From an uncultured Verrucomicrobiota bacterium (lineage in GTDB: Bacteria; Verrucomicrobiota; Verrucomicrobiia; Opitutales; Intestinicryptomonadaceae), in assembly GCA_949293415.1 (NCBI GenBank), contig CASFDK010000044.1, positions 124,001 to 188,000 of the forward strand: a stretch of 64,000 nt of DNA, in the 5' to 3' direction. The notes beneath the pieces were generated by a model, which saw only the letters and a list, made by a program, of their open reading frames with translations, was not told the DNA's origin and made no database searches. The position numbers and the translations under genes are program-made. Positions within the stretch are counted from its first letter, which is position 1. Each line of letters begins with the position of its first letter. Positions 17,926 to 25,755 of this stretch are shown here, piece by piece.

Positions 17926-19107
17926 ATGAAAGACAGACTCTCAGTTTGGGCACAAAATATAGCACCGTCGCCGACGCTCGCAGTCGACGCCAAAGCCAAG
18001 AAGTTGAAAGCCGAAGGCCGCGATGTCTGCGGTTTCGGCGCGGGAGAACCCGACTTCGACACGCCGCAATTCATCAAAGACGCGTGCATAAAGGCAATCA
18101 AAGACGGCAAAACAAAATACATAGCCTCGTCGGGGCTGCCCGAACTCAGGGAAAGGCTCGTAGACTTCTACGGTCAAACAAAGAATATCCGCAATATATC
18201 GGCGGCGAACATCATAGTTTCCCCCGGGGGAAAATTCAGCTGCTACTTGGCGCTCAAGGCGGTAGTCTCGCCCGAAGACGAAGTTATCATCCCCGCCCCG
18301 TTCTGGGTCAGCTATCCAGAAATGGTCAAGCTATGCGGCGGCAAACCCGTCATCGTAAAGGCGACCGAAGAAAACGATTTCAAGCTCGCGCCGGCGCAAC
18401 TCGAAGCGGCTATCACGCCCAAGACGAAGCTGCTCGTGCTCAACAGCCCCTCGAACCCGACCGGCTCGGTCTACACGAAAGAGGAAATCGAGGCGTTGAT
18501 GGAGGTAGTGCTCAGGCACGACATCTTGGTGATGTCCGACGAAATCTACTCGTTCCTGACCTACGACGGCATAAAGGCTTTCAGCCCCGCGGGCGTTTCC
18601 GAAGAGGCGCGCAACCACACAATTATGGTTTCGGGCTTCAGCAAGGCCTATTCGATGACGGGCTGGAGGCTCGGCACTATGTGTGCGCCCGACGATATCG
18701 CAAACGCCGTTACAAAGCTCCAAAGCCAGACCACTTCCAACGCAACGACATTCGCGCAGTTCGGCGCGCTCGAGGCAATCAAAAACCCCGAAGCGGCAAG
18801 GGAATCGCTCGCGGCTATGCTCAAGGTTTTCGACAACCGCAGACTCACGCTCTGGGAAGGCCTCAACTCGATTGACGGCATTTCGTGCCGCAGGGCAAAG
18901 GGCGCATTCTACCTCTTCCCGAACGTCTCGAAATTCGGGATGTCGTCAACGGATTTCTGCTCGAAACTACTCGAACAGCAGCTTGTCGCGGTAGTCCCCG
19001 GAATCGCGTTCGGCTCGGACGAAAATATCCGCTTCAGCTACGCGGTCGCCGACGAGACAATCGCAAAGGGTATCGAAAGAATGAAAAGATTCTGCTCGCA
19101 GCTCTAA
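17926..19107 (+). CDS. aspC: Aspartate aminotransferase, class I PLP enzyme (Ib type)
   Basis: The 393-residue enzyme interconverts aspartate plus 2-oxoglutarate with oxaloacetate plus glutamate. It has the fold-type I signature: [14 protein letters not shown] near the N-terminus, [22 protein letters not shown], the Asp-x-x-Tyr pair in [12 protein letters not shown], and the PLP lysine in [15 protein letters not shown]. Length and motifs match the Bacillus/Thermus-type (Ib) enzymes, which can also act on prephenate in some lineages. It is probably co-transcribed with tsaE, 28 bp downstream. No clear promoter was seen in the 187 bp between it and csoR beyond the CsoR site. Confidence 0.93.
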   Translation: MKDRLSVWAQNIAPSPTLAVDAKAKKLKAEGRDVCGFGAGEPDFDTPQFIKDACIKAIKDGKTKYIASSGLPELRERLVDFYGQTKNIRNISAANIIVSPGGKFSCYLALKAVVSPEDEVIIPAPFWVSYPEMVKLCGGKPVIVKATEENDFKLAPAQLEAAITPKTKLLVLNSPSNPTGSVYTKEEIEALMEVVLRHDILVMSDEIYSFLTYDGIKAFSPAGVSEEARNHTIMVSGFSKAYSMTGWRLGTMCAPDDIANAVTKLQSQTTSNATTFAQFGALEAIKNPEAARESLAAMLKVFDNRRLTLWEGLNSIDGISCRRAKGAFYLFPNVSKFGMSSTDFCSKLLEQQLVAVVPGIAFGSDENIRFSYAVADETIAKGIERMKRFCSQL

Positions 19108-19135
19108 GTTTCGGGCGGCATCGATAACATGAAAA

Positions 19136-19600
19136 ATGACGGGGTCATTGAAAGAAAACGGAAGTTTTGACGAAACCCGCTTTGTGTCCGAATCCGCCGA
19201 ACAAACCCGCGCATTTGCGGCGGATTTCGCAAAATCTCTCGGAGTCGATGCGTTCGTCGCCCTTTCGGGCGATTTGGGCGCGGGCAAAACAACTTTCGTA
19301 AAGGGAATGGCTGAGGGCTTCGGAATTACCGCAAGAGTCAAAAGCCCGTCATTCAATATAATGTCGCTCTACGACGCGCCCGATGGGCGGAAACTTGCGC
19401 ACATAGACGCATACAGACTCGGGGATTCGCAGAATTTCGAAAATCTCGCCCTCGACGAAGTCGCCCCGCCCCCGCGCTGCGTTTGTGTGGAGTGGTGGCA
19501 AAACGTCGCCGACGCAATTCCGCAGGACGCGATAAAAGTGGATATGTCGATAGACGACTGCGGCAACCACGTCATAAAAATTACACGCCCACGCAAGTAG
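19136..19600 (+). CDS. tsaE: TsaE, tRNA t6A37 biosynthesis ATPase
   Basis: The 154-residue P-loop ATPase drives the TsaBDE complex that makes N6-threonylcarbamoyladenosine in tRNA. Visible motifs are the Walker A SGDLGAGKTTFVKG, the switch segment VKSPSFNIMSLYD, the Walker B-like HIDAYRL and the C-terminal VEWW. The N-terminal extension of about 20 residues is ordinary. An overlapping ATG at 19129 is in another frame and hits a stop. It ends 1 bp before the convergent crcB gene, with no terminator between. Confidence 0.94.
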   Translation: MTGSLKENGSFDETRFVSESAEQTRAFAADFAKSLGVDAFVALSGDLGAGKTTFVKGMAEGFGITARVKSPSFNIMSLYDAPDGRKLAHIDAYRLGDSQNFENLALDEVAPPPRCVCVEWWQNVADAIPQDAIKVDMSIDDCGNHVIKITRPRK

Positions 19601-19601
19601 G

Positions 19602-19967
19602 CTACCAGAACAGTTTGTACGCCGACAAAAACAGAACCATCCCGAACGCAAACGTTGCGGATGCGTAGACGGCACAAGCCCCGTAGCGGCGTGTCGAAAC
19701 CATATCGGCAATCTGGAACGCCAGCGACGAGAAAGTCGAAAGCGTGGCGCAAAAACCCGTTTCGGCAAGCAAATCGAACCAACGCGGAAGTCCGTGCCGC
19801 GCCGAAAGCGACATCAAAACGCCGAGCAGAAACGACGCGCACATGTTCGCCGCAAACGTCCCGAACGGACGCCCGTTTTTGTCGAACCTCGAGGCAAGCG
19901 CAAAACGAACAAGCGCACCCGATGCACCCCCTAATGCGACGCACAAAACCGAAAACAACGCGCTCAT
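19602..19967 (-). CDS. crcB: CrcB/FluC fluoride channel subunit, second gene of a pair
   Basis: The 121-residue protein has four membrane helices. FluC features are GGASGALVRFALAS at the N-terminus, GTFAANMCASFLLG in helix 2 (pore Asn) and GFCATLSTFSSLAF in helix 3 (the S/TFS phenylalanine motif). FluC exports fluoride as a dual-topology dimer. Its start overlaps the stop of the upstream crcB by 4 bp, so the two are translationally coupled and probably form a heterodimer of oppositely oriented subunits, as in Gram-positive pairs. Confidence 0.88.
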   Translation of the reverse strand: MSALFSVLCVALGGASGALVRFALASRFDKNGRPFGTFAANMCASFLLGVLMSLSARHGLPRWFDLLAETGFCATLSTFSSLAFQIADMVSTRRYGACAVYASATFAFGMVLFLSAYKLFW

Positions 19968-20494
19968 TCCGCCCTCCGCTTTCCGTTTTTACCAAAGCCG
20001 CCGCGCAACTTGGCGACCGCCGCAACGCCCCTGTCAAGATGCAGTTTTTTTGCGGCGCGGGCAACCGCCCTGCGGCGTTCGCGCAAAAAATCGCGGTGTT
20101 CCCTCAATCGGGAGGCCAAAAACTTCGCGGCAAAAACCGTAAGCACACAAAGTACAAAATTCGCCGACAAATTTGCCGCAAAGGCGAAATATCTGTCGGA
20201 AGCAAGCAACACGACCGAATCGCGCGAAAAACTCGCGAAAATCGAAAGCCCTCCGCAGAAGCCAACTGAAACCATATTGACTATATCGGGATGTATGTGC
20301 CGCCGCAATTCCGCCGCCGAAGCCAACAAGAACGACCCGATGATATTGCACAAAAACACCGCCGCAAGCTGGTTCCCGAAAAGTCCGAAAACGCCCAGAC
20401 GCGCCAACGCCCCCAATGCGCCGCCGACCGCGACCGCCAGAATATGCGCCTTTTGGACGTATACAAACCCCAAAACTGTCTTTGCTATTTTCAC
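19964..20494 (-). CDS. crcB: CrcB/FluC fluoride channel subunit, first gene of a pair
   Basis: The 176-residue product opens with GTG at 20494, since no ATG precedes helix 1. Helix 1 reads AVAVGGALGALARLGVFG, helix 2 FLCNIIGSFLLAS with the pore Asn, and helix 3 GFCGGLSIFASFSRD, where the usual TTFSTF is altered to LSIFASF. A basic C-terminal tail of about 45 residues (LREHRDFLRERRRAVARAAK) extends beyond the channel core and is unusual for FluC. It is the first of two coupled channel genes. No fluoride riboswitch was recognised upstream. Confidence 0.82.
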   Translation of the reverse strand: MKIAKTVLGFVYVQKAHILAVAVGGALGALARLGVFGLFGNQLAAVFLCNIIGSFLLASAAELRRHIHPDIVNMVSVGFCGGLSIFASFSRDSVVLLASDRYFAFAANLSANFVLCVLTVFAAKFLASRLREHRDFLRERRRAVARAAKKLHLDRGVAAVAKLRGGFGKNGKRRAE

Positions 20495-20557
20495 GGCGAA
20501 AGCCGTAAGTAAAGTACCGCCGCAAACCGATGTCCATAAAAAATTGCGTTAGCTTGC

Positions 20558-20585
20558 TTGACACGGAGCATCGATGGTAAATACT
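20558..20585 (+). promoter_or_regulatory. cstA: Possible sigma-70 promoter of cstA
   Basis: A perfect -35 TTGACA (20558-20563) is followed after 16 bp by AATACT (20580-20585), about 90 bp before the cstA start. Confidence 0.35.
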
Positions 20586-20675
20586 CTACAACCGTTTGCA
20601 TTCGAATTGCGGCGGGAAAAACCTCCGACAATGCGTGTGCATTTGCCATCACATATCAACTCAGGAAAAAATTAA

Positions 20676-22169
20676 ATGCTGTATTTCTTTTTAGGACTCG
20701 CCCTGCTCGTCTTGGGATACTATACCTACGGACGCTATATCGAAAAAATTCTCGCCCCCGACGACCGCAAAACGCCCGCCGTGGCAAACTACGACGGCGT
20801 GGACTTCGTGACCCTCCCGCATTGGAAGAATATGCTCATCCAACTGCTCAACATCGCGGGAGTCGGGCCCGTCATCGGCGTGATTCTGGGCATAAAATTC
20901 GGCGACATCGTGTTTCTCATCATCCCCATAGGCAACATCCTTGCGGGCGCAACGCACGATATGCTCTCGGGTATGATGTCGATGCGCCACGGCGGCATAA
21001 ACCTGCCCGCGCTGATAAAACAAAATCTCGGCAACGCCTATTATAAATTCTTCTCGTGGTTCACGATTCTGCTTTTGTTGCTCGTGGTTGCGGTATTCAT
21101 AAACGTGCCCGCAAACCTAATCGACAAGGCATTCCCGCAATACGAGATTTTCTGGCTGACGGTAGGGGCTATCTTTCTCTACTACATCGTGGCGACCCTG
21201 TTCCCAGTTGACAAAATCATAGGCAAGATCTACCCGTTCTTCGGGCTGATGTTGCTTGTTGGCACGGTCTCGGTCTTCGTGTCGATATGCGCACACCTCG
21301 TATCGAATCCCGACCTGCTCTCCGAAACGCCGAAATTCGCCGAAATGAAATGGTGCGCCGAAAACGGACATCCGGTTGTGCCGCTACTTTTCGTGACAAT
21401 CGCCTGCGGGATAATATCGGGCTTCCACGCAACACAGTCGCCGATAGTCGCCCGCACCGTCGCGAGCGAAAAACAGGCGCGTTCCACATTCTACGGAATG
21501 ATGGTGCTCGAAGGGCTGATTGCGATGATTTGGGCGGCGGCGGGGCTTGCCGTCTACAACCTCGTCCCCGAATACTTCGCAAAGTCGCCGACCGACGTTC
21601 TCATCTACGTAACGCAACACTTCCTCGGCAGCTGGATGGGCGTTGTAACGGTCTTCGCCGTCGTGATTCTGGCAATCACTTCGGGCGACACGGCGATGCG
21701 CAGCGCGCGCCTTAGCATAGCCGAAATGTTCGGCGTTCGGCAAAAGCCCATCCTCAACAGATTTTTGACCACTCTGCCGCTGATAGTGCTTACAATCGGA
21801 CTTCTTGCGTGGTCGCAAATCAGCGTCGAAACATTCAACAACCTCTGGAACTACTTTGCGTGGGGCAACCAAGTCCTTGCGGCTTCCACGCTGCTAGCCG
21901 CATCGGTCTGGCTCTTCAGGCTCTCGAAAAACGGCTACGTCGCCCTGCTTCCGGGGATGTTTATGGCCTTTATCGTGCTTTCGTACATACTCTGGATTTC
22001 CCCGCGCCACGGCGGACCGTTCGGCTTCGGGCTCGACCTCGTTCTGGCGTACGGAATCGGCGCAATACTGACAATCACGCTTGCCGCTTGGGTCTTCATC
22101 CGCGCAAAAAAGGCTGCAAAACCGCAGTGCGAGCCGACTTGCGAACAATCCGCCCCCCAAGAAGACTGA
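20676..22169 (+). CDS. cstA: CstA-family peptide/pyruvate transporter
   Basis: The 497-residue membrane protein has about 13 hydrophobic helices. The family core is clear: a helix-1 YYTYGRYIEK, the VAGVGPVIG-like IAGVGPVIGVILGIKFGD, GNILAGATHDMLSGMMSMRH, and SGFHATQSPIVARTVASEKQ. Short CstA forms of this length are typical of anaerobes and import peptides or pyruvate during carbon limitation (family knowledge). It has an AGGA ribosome-binding site and heads a run of five close genes, the next starting 1 bp after its stop. Confidence 0.93.
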   Translation: MLYFFLGLALLVLGYYTYGRYIEKILAPDDRKTPAVANYDGVDFVTLPHWKNMLIQLLNIAGVGPVIGVILGIKFGDIVFLIIPIGNILAGATHDMLSGMMSMRHGGINLPALIKQNLGNAYYKFFSWFTILLLLLVVAVFINVPANLIDKAFPQYEIFWLTVGAIFLYYIVATLFPVDKIIGKIYPFFGLMLLVGTVSVFVSICAHLVSNPDLLSETPKFAEMKWCAENGHPVVPLLFVTIACGIISGFHATQSPIVARTVASEKQARSTFYGMMVLEGLIAMIWAAAGLAVYNLVPEYFAKSPTDVLIYVTQHFLGSWMGVVTVFAVVILAITSGDTAMRSARLSIAEMFGVRQKPILNRFLTTLPLIVLTIGLLAWSQISVETFNNLWNYFAWGNQVLAASTLLAASVWLFRLSKNGYVALLPGMFMAFIVLSYILWISPRHGGPFGFGLDLVLAYGIGAILTITLAAWVFIRAKKAAKPQCEPTCEQSAPQED

Positions 22170-22170
22170 T

Positions 22171-22671
22171 ATGCTCGACTGGCAGATAAAACCGCTTGCA
22201 AAAAAGTCCGCGCTTTCCGACCGCGAAATAAAGGCGGGCGATACCGTCGTCTGTGCCGTGTTCATAAACCAACTCGGACAGCTCGACCGAATCGACGCCC
22301 ACAAGGACGAATTCGACGACTCGAAGGTCGAGGGACGCGTAATCGGCAAGTGGGAACGCACCGTCGGCGAACACCCCGAAGCCGACGAACGCGCCGCCCG
22401 CAGAATGTCGCTCGAAAGCTCGGAGGACTTCTTCGTGTCGCTGTTCGACACAAACACGGCGGTCGAAACCGACGAAGTGGATGTCGTAAAACAAATGCTC
22501 GCCCTGCTGCTCGAGCGCAAGCGCATACTGCGCCCCGTGGGCAGACCCTCGGGCGGCTTCCAGAAATACATCCAGCCGTCGACAAAGCGCGAATTCCTCG
22601 TGCCGCAGAAAAACCTCGACGAAGACCTTGTAATCAAAATCCAAAACCAACTCGGAAGAATAATAATATGA
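22171..22671 (+). CDS. Conserved hypothetical protein
   Basis: The 166-residue soluble, acidic protein begins MLDWQIKPLAKKSALSDREI. A small N-terminal motif SALSDREIKAGDTVVCAVF recalls short Verrucomicrobiota/Planctomycetota proteins with a (T/S)GRxxxxGD start, and the C-terminal part holds a helix ML ALLLERKRILRP. There is no signal or membrane segment. ATG at 22171 lies 1 bp after cstA; a longer frame would begin within cstA. Its 3' end overlaps the next gene by 4 bp (ATGA), so translation is coupled. The function is not recognised; context links it to cstA and envelope genes. Confidence 0.7.
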   Translation: MLDWQIKPLAKKSALSDREIKAGDTVVCAVFINQLGQLDRIDAHKDEFDDSKVEGRVIGKWERTVGEHPEADERAARRMSLESSEDFFVSLFDTNTAVETDEVDVVKQMLALLLERKRILRPVGRPSGGFQKYIQPSTKREFLVPQKNLDEDLVIKIQNQLGRIII

Positions 22672-23168
22672 GAAAATTTATCGGAACAATAGCCGCATTC
22701 GCCGCCGCGCTGACCATCTGCGGCTGCGCATCGACCGAAATCAAAGACCTCGTCACATTCCACGTTGCAACGAGCATAAACCTCCAAAGCACGGCGGCGC
22801 GCGAGAAAATCAAAATGCCCTCGACGGGCTTCGAACTGGTCTCGACAATCGAACCGTTTATGTACAACAAAGACCTCGTGCGCGTCGACGTTGCGCAAGT
22901 CGAGTTGCCGCAGGGCGGAACGGTAAAGGGCTTCTACTTTCTGGCGGACGACCGAGGCACGCGACGCCTGTTTTCGGCGTCGGCAACAAACCTCAACAAC
23001 TTCATCGTCGTAAAACTAAACGGCAAACCGATTGCCCTCAGACAGATCGACGGAATCATCTCCGACGGCAAAATTTTCGCCATCGCCGACGTTCCCGAAG
23101 ATGCCGACCTACATAAAATGGCGGACGACATCAACGAGGCAATCCTGCAATCGCACGAACTCGATTAA
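22668..23168 (+). CDS. Hypothetical lipoprotein
   Basis: The 166-residue product has a lipoprotein signal (MRKFIGTIAAFAAALTICGC, lipobox ICGC). The mature part contains FHVATSINLQSTAAREKIKM, a GGTVKGFYFLADDRGTRRLF segment and a helical end. The ATG overlaps the preceding stop by 4 bp; the much longer open frame starting at 22350 is antisense-like text over the previous gene and should not be used. No known domain was recognised. It is probably anchored in the envelope beside the M23 peptidase 27 bp downstream. Confidence 0.75.
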   Translation: MRKFIGTIAAFAAALTICGCASTEIKDLVTFHVATSINLQSTAAREKIKMPSTGFELVSTIEPFMYNKDLVRVDVAQVELPQGGTVKGFYFLADDRGTRRLFSASATNLNNFIVVKLNGKPIALRQIDGIISDGKIFAIADVPEDADLHKMADDINEAILQSHELD

Positions 23169-23195
23169 CAAAACCCGCATTTCTATCTATAAATT

Positions 23196-24185
23196 ATGGG
23201 AAAAATCATTGCTTTTTCGGCAATTCTATTAACCGCCATCGCCACACGCGCCGACATCGTCTGGCCCACTCCCTCGAAAGACTTCGCACAGGGCAAACCG
23301 GCAACCGAATTCCTCCAACCCACCGTCAGCGGCAATCCGATGAGCGGCGCATTCGGAGATGTCCGCAACAACGGATACCGCTTCCACGAGGGAATCGACA
23401 TCAAGCCGATATCGCGCAACCGCAGGGGCGAACCGCTCGACGACATCTACGCGGCAATCGACGGGAAAATCGTGCTTGTCAATAAAATCGCGGGCAACAG
23501 CGGCTACGGCAGATACGTTGTTATGACCCACCCGTCCTGCGATGTCGAAGTATACACGCTATACGCGCACCTTTCGGAAATCGATCCGAACATCTCGGTA
23601 GGCTCGACAGTCAAGGCGGGTACGCGCCTCGGCAAAATGGGACGCAGCGCAAGCTACAGCATCAGACGGGCGCAGGCACACCTGCACTTCGAAATCGGTC
23701 TTATGCTCAGCGACCGCTTCGACAAGTGGTATACCGACTCCAAACGCTACCGACAGAAGAATTTCTTCGGCAACTATAACGGAATAAACCTGATGGGCTT
23801 CGACCCACTCGACTTCTACAACAAGGCAAAGGCGGGCGAAGTCAACGACGGCTTCAGGGGACACATACAGTCGCTGCCCGTGGCGTTCATAGCGCGCATC
23901 TATACGCGCCGCACGCCCGATTTTGTCAAAAAATATCCGAAACTCGTATCCAACGACGGACAAAAATACGGCTGGGACATCTCGTTCACGTGGTTCGGTA
24001 TGCCCACAAAATTCGAAAGAATTAAAAATCCGCGCGCTGGGGCGAAAAACGGCGACGTTGAAATAATCAAATACAACCCCGCGGAAATGAAACATAAATG
24101 CCGCCGAATGATAGAGCTGGATAAAAAGGGCAATGTGGTAATCCGCAACGAACTCAAAGACCAACTCAACCGTATCTTCCCGTAA
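23196..24185 (+). CDS. M23-family (LytM) metallopeptidase
   Basis: The 329-residue exported protein has a signal peptide (MGKIIAFSAILLTAIATRA). The M23 domain covers about residues 65-180, with zinc ligands in HEGIDI (His, Asp) and AHLHFEI (His) and the catalytic His in YAHLSE, so it is predicted active against peptidoglycan cross-bridges or peptides. A C-terminal region of about 140 residues has no recognised domain. It follows the lipoprotein by 27 bp and precedes a VOC protein by 45 bp in the cstA gene run. Confidence 0.9.
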   Translation: MGKIIAFSAILLTAIATRADIVWPTPSKDFAQGKPATEFLQPTVSGNPMSGAFGDVRNNGYRFHEGIDIKPISRNRRGEPLDDIYAAIDGKIVLVNKIAGNSGYGRYVVMTHPSCDVEVYTLYAHLSEIDPNISVGSTVKAGTRLGKMGRSASYSIRRAQAHLHFEIGLMLSDRFDKWYTDSKRYRQKNFFGNYNGINLMGFDPLDFYNKAKAGEVNDGFRGHIQSLPVAFIARIYTRRTPDFVKKYPKLVSNDGQKYGWDISFTWFGMPTKFERIKNPRAGAKNGDVEIIKYNPAEMKHKCRRMIELDKKGNVVIRNELKDQLNRIFP

Positions 24186-24230
24186 AAAAAACTTGCGAAA
24201 ACCGAAAACGCGAATTTAAATGTAAAAACT

Positions 24231-24548
24231 ATGAGAACACTGGCACATATTGGTATTCCGATTAACGAAAAACCCGCAAAGGGAACATATCTCGAAGGGG
24301 CGAAGCTCTACATAACCGACCCCGCCGACACGAAAAACAACCTTGAATTTTTGTACTTCGAGAAAGACTGCCCGATGCCCGAAATCGTGAAGAAATCGAC
24401 ACACATCGCCTACGCGGTGGACGACATCGACGCGGAACTCAAGGGCGCAAAAATCCTGATTCCGCCGTTCCAGCCCCTCCCGAACGTAAAAGCGGCATTC
24501 ATAGAGGAAGACGGCATTCCGATCGAACTGATGCAAATCTCGAAGTAG
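24231..24548 (+). CDS. VOC (glyoxalase/bleomycin-resistance) superfamily protein
   Basis: The 105-residue protein has one vicinal-oxygen-chelate module pair. It starts with the strand RTLAHIGIPI and ends with AFIEEDGIPIELMQI, where the Glu is the usual metal ligand, and has HIAYAVDDIDAELK in the middle. It is shorter than most (about 120-140), close to glyoxalase-like single-repeat proteins that act as dimers. The substrate is unknown. It is the last gene before a terminator. Confidence 0.8.
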   Translation: MRTLAHIGIPINEKPAKGTYLEGAKLYITDPADTKNNLEFLYFEKDCPMPEIVKKSTHIAYAVDDIDAELKGAKILIPPFQPLPNVKAAFIEEDGIPIELMQISK

Positions 24549-24620
24549 ATTGCAACATACGCGGCGGGTCTTCAAAACAAAGCCCAATCCGCCGTGAAAG
24601 ATTTTGCAAATTTCCGATAC

Positions 24621-24648
24621 AAAAGGCGCGACAATGATCGCGCTTTTT
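24621..24648 (+). terminator. Rho-independent terminator of the cstA gene run
   Basis: AAGGCGCGA pairs with TCGCGCTTT across a 6-nt loop and runs into a T tract, 72 bp after the VOC gene. Confidence 0.8.
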
Positions 24649-24768
24649 TGTGCCCACCACGACAAACTTGGGTTAACATAGGATAAAACGGTAAAGTTAT
24701 CGGCGGCGTTTCTCCGCCGTTTGGGTTATGGGCTTGCTTATTTGTTCGGGGCGGTTTATGGTTTCTTT

Positions 24769-25713
24769 ATGTTAAGAAATTTTAAGTTTGTATTGTTCTT
24801 CTGCGCGGCGGCTTTTTTGGCGGGTTGTTCTTCTCCCAAGAAGGTCGTTTTTGTTTCGGGCAATTCAATCCATCTTTGGGGCGATCACGAGCACGTCATT
24901 ATGTGCGACGAGCTTTGCGATATGGTCAACGAAGCATCGAACGGCAAGGTTCGCGCCGTCCATCTCGACACGCAGAAAACTTCCGACCTCTCCACTCTCG
25001 ACGATGCCGACGCAATCGTAATTTCCACCGAGGGCGAAAAAAACCATCCGTTCGCGGGCAAGACCGATATCCTCAAAAAGCTCAATGCAAAGGGCGTGAA
25101 CATCGGTGCGTTCCACTACACTCTTATGTTCGACGCGCCCGAGGACAACGCCGCGTTCGACGAGCTTATAGGCGGGCACTACCAAAAGGGGTATTCCTAC
25201 AATCCGTTTTACGATGCGCGTTTCGAGCTTGATTCGTCGCGTCCCGAGCACCCCGCCCTGCGCGGGGTAAAATCTTTCGGCTACTACGACGAATGGCACT
25301 TCAGCATTTACTTCACGAAGAATCCCGCGCAGAAAATCACTCCGCTTTTGAAGACAAAAGTACCCGACAAAATCCGCCGCCGCCGCAGTGCGCCGCAGAC
25401 GGTTCGGGACGGGCTTGGCAAAGACAGGCTCGAAACCGTTGCGTGGGTTGTGGAGAATCCGAACGGCACGCGCGGCTTCGGCATTATGGGCGGTCACGTT
25501 CCGTGGACGCTCGCGCAAAAAGATTACCGCAAGCTTGTGCTCAACACGATATTTTGGCTTGCGGGTGTCGATATTCCCGAAGCGGGCTATGACGCGTCCG
25601 TTCCGACCTTCGACTCGCTCGTTTCGAAAATCACGAAGCCAAAGCGCGGCGACTACCAGTATTACATTAAAGATTGGCGCGATTTCGACACGGCGGCGCG
25701 CGCCGAAAAATAG
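24769..25713 (+). CDS. ThuA-like domain lipoprotein
   Basis: The 314-residue product has a lipoprotein signal (MLRNFKFVLFFCAAAFLAGC). The body has the ThuA (trehalose-utilisation) class I glutamine-amidotransferase-like fold: VVFVSGNSIHLWGDHEH, DADAIVISTEGE, GAFHYTLMFD, and RGFGIMGGHVPWTLAQKDYR before LNTIFWLAGVDIP. ThuA proteins are common in planctomycetes and verrucomicrobia and are linked to sugar metabolism; the biochemical role is poorly defined. A TTG at 24721 would extend it by 16 residues but the lipoprotein signal fixes ATG at 24769. It is 42 bp upstream of the xylanase gene, so the two are probably co-transcribed. Confidence 0.85.
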   Translation: MLRNFKFVLFFCAAAFLAGCSSPKKVVFVSGNSIHLWGDHEHVIMCDELCDMVNEASNGKVRAVHLDTQKTSDLSTLDDADAIVISTEGEKNHPFAGKTDILKKLNAKGVNIGAFHYTLMFDAPEDNAAFDELIGGHYQKGYSYNPFYDARFELDSSRPEHPALRGVKSFGYYDEWHFSIYFTKNPAQKITPLLKTKVPDKIRRRRSAPQTVRDGLGKDRLETVAWVVENPNGTRGFGIMGGHVPWTLAQKDYRKLVLNTIFWLAGVDIPEAGYDASVPTFDSLVSKITKPKRGDYQYYIKDWRDFDTAARAEK

Positions 25714-25755
25714 GAATTTACACCGGACAAAAAAACAATCAAAAATCATCCAATT

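Noticed and set aside
20495-20675. Fluoride riboswitch upstream of the crcB pair
   Set aside because: The conserved GGNGAUGG...CGCC pseudoknot pieces of the crcB motif could not be found on the minus strand.
24699-24721. CGGCGG-CCGCCG hairpin as a terminator
   Set aside because: It is not followed by a T run and lies just upstream of the ThuA-like gene; it may be a leader hairpin but nothing supports a role.
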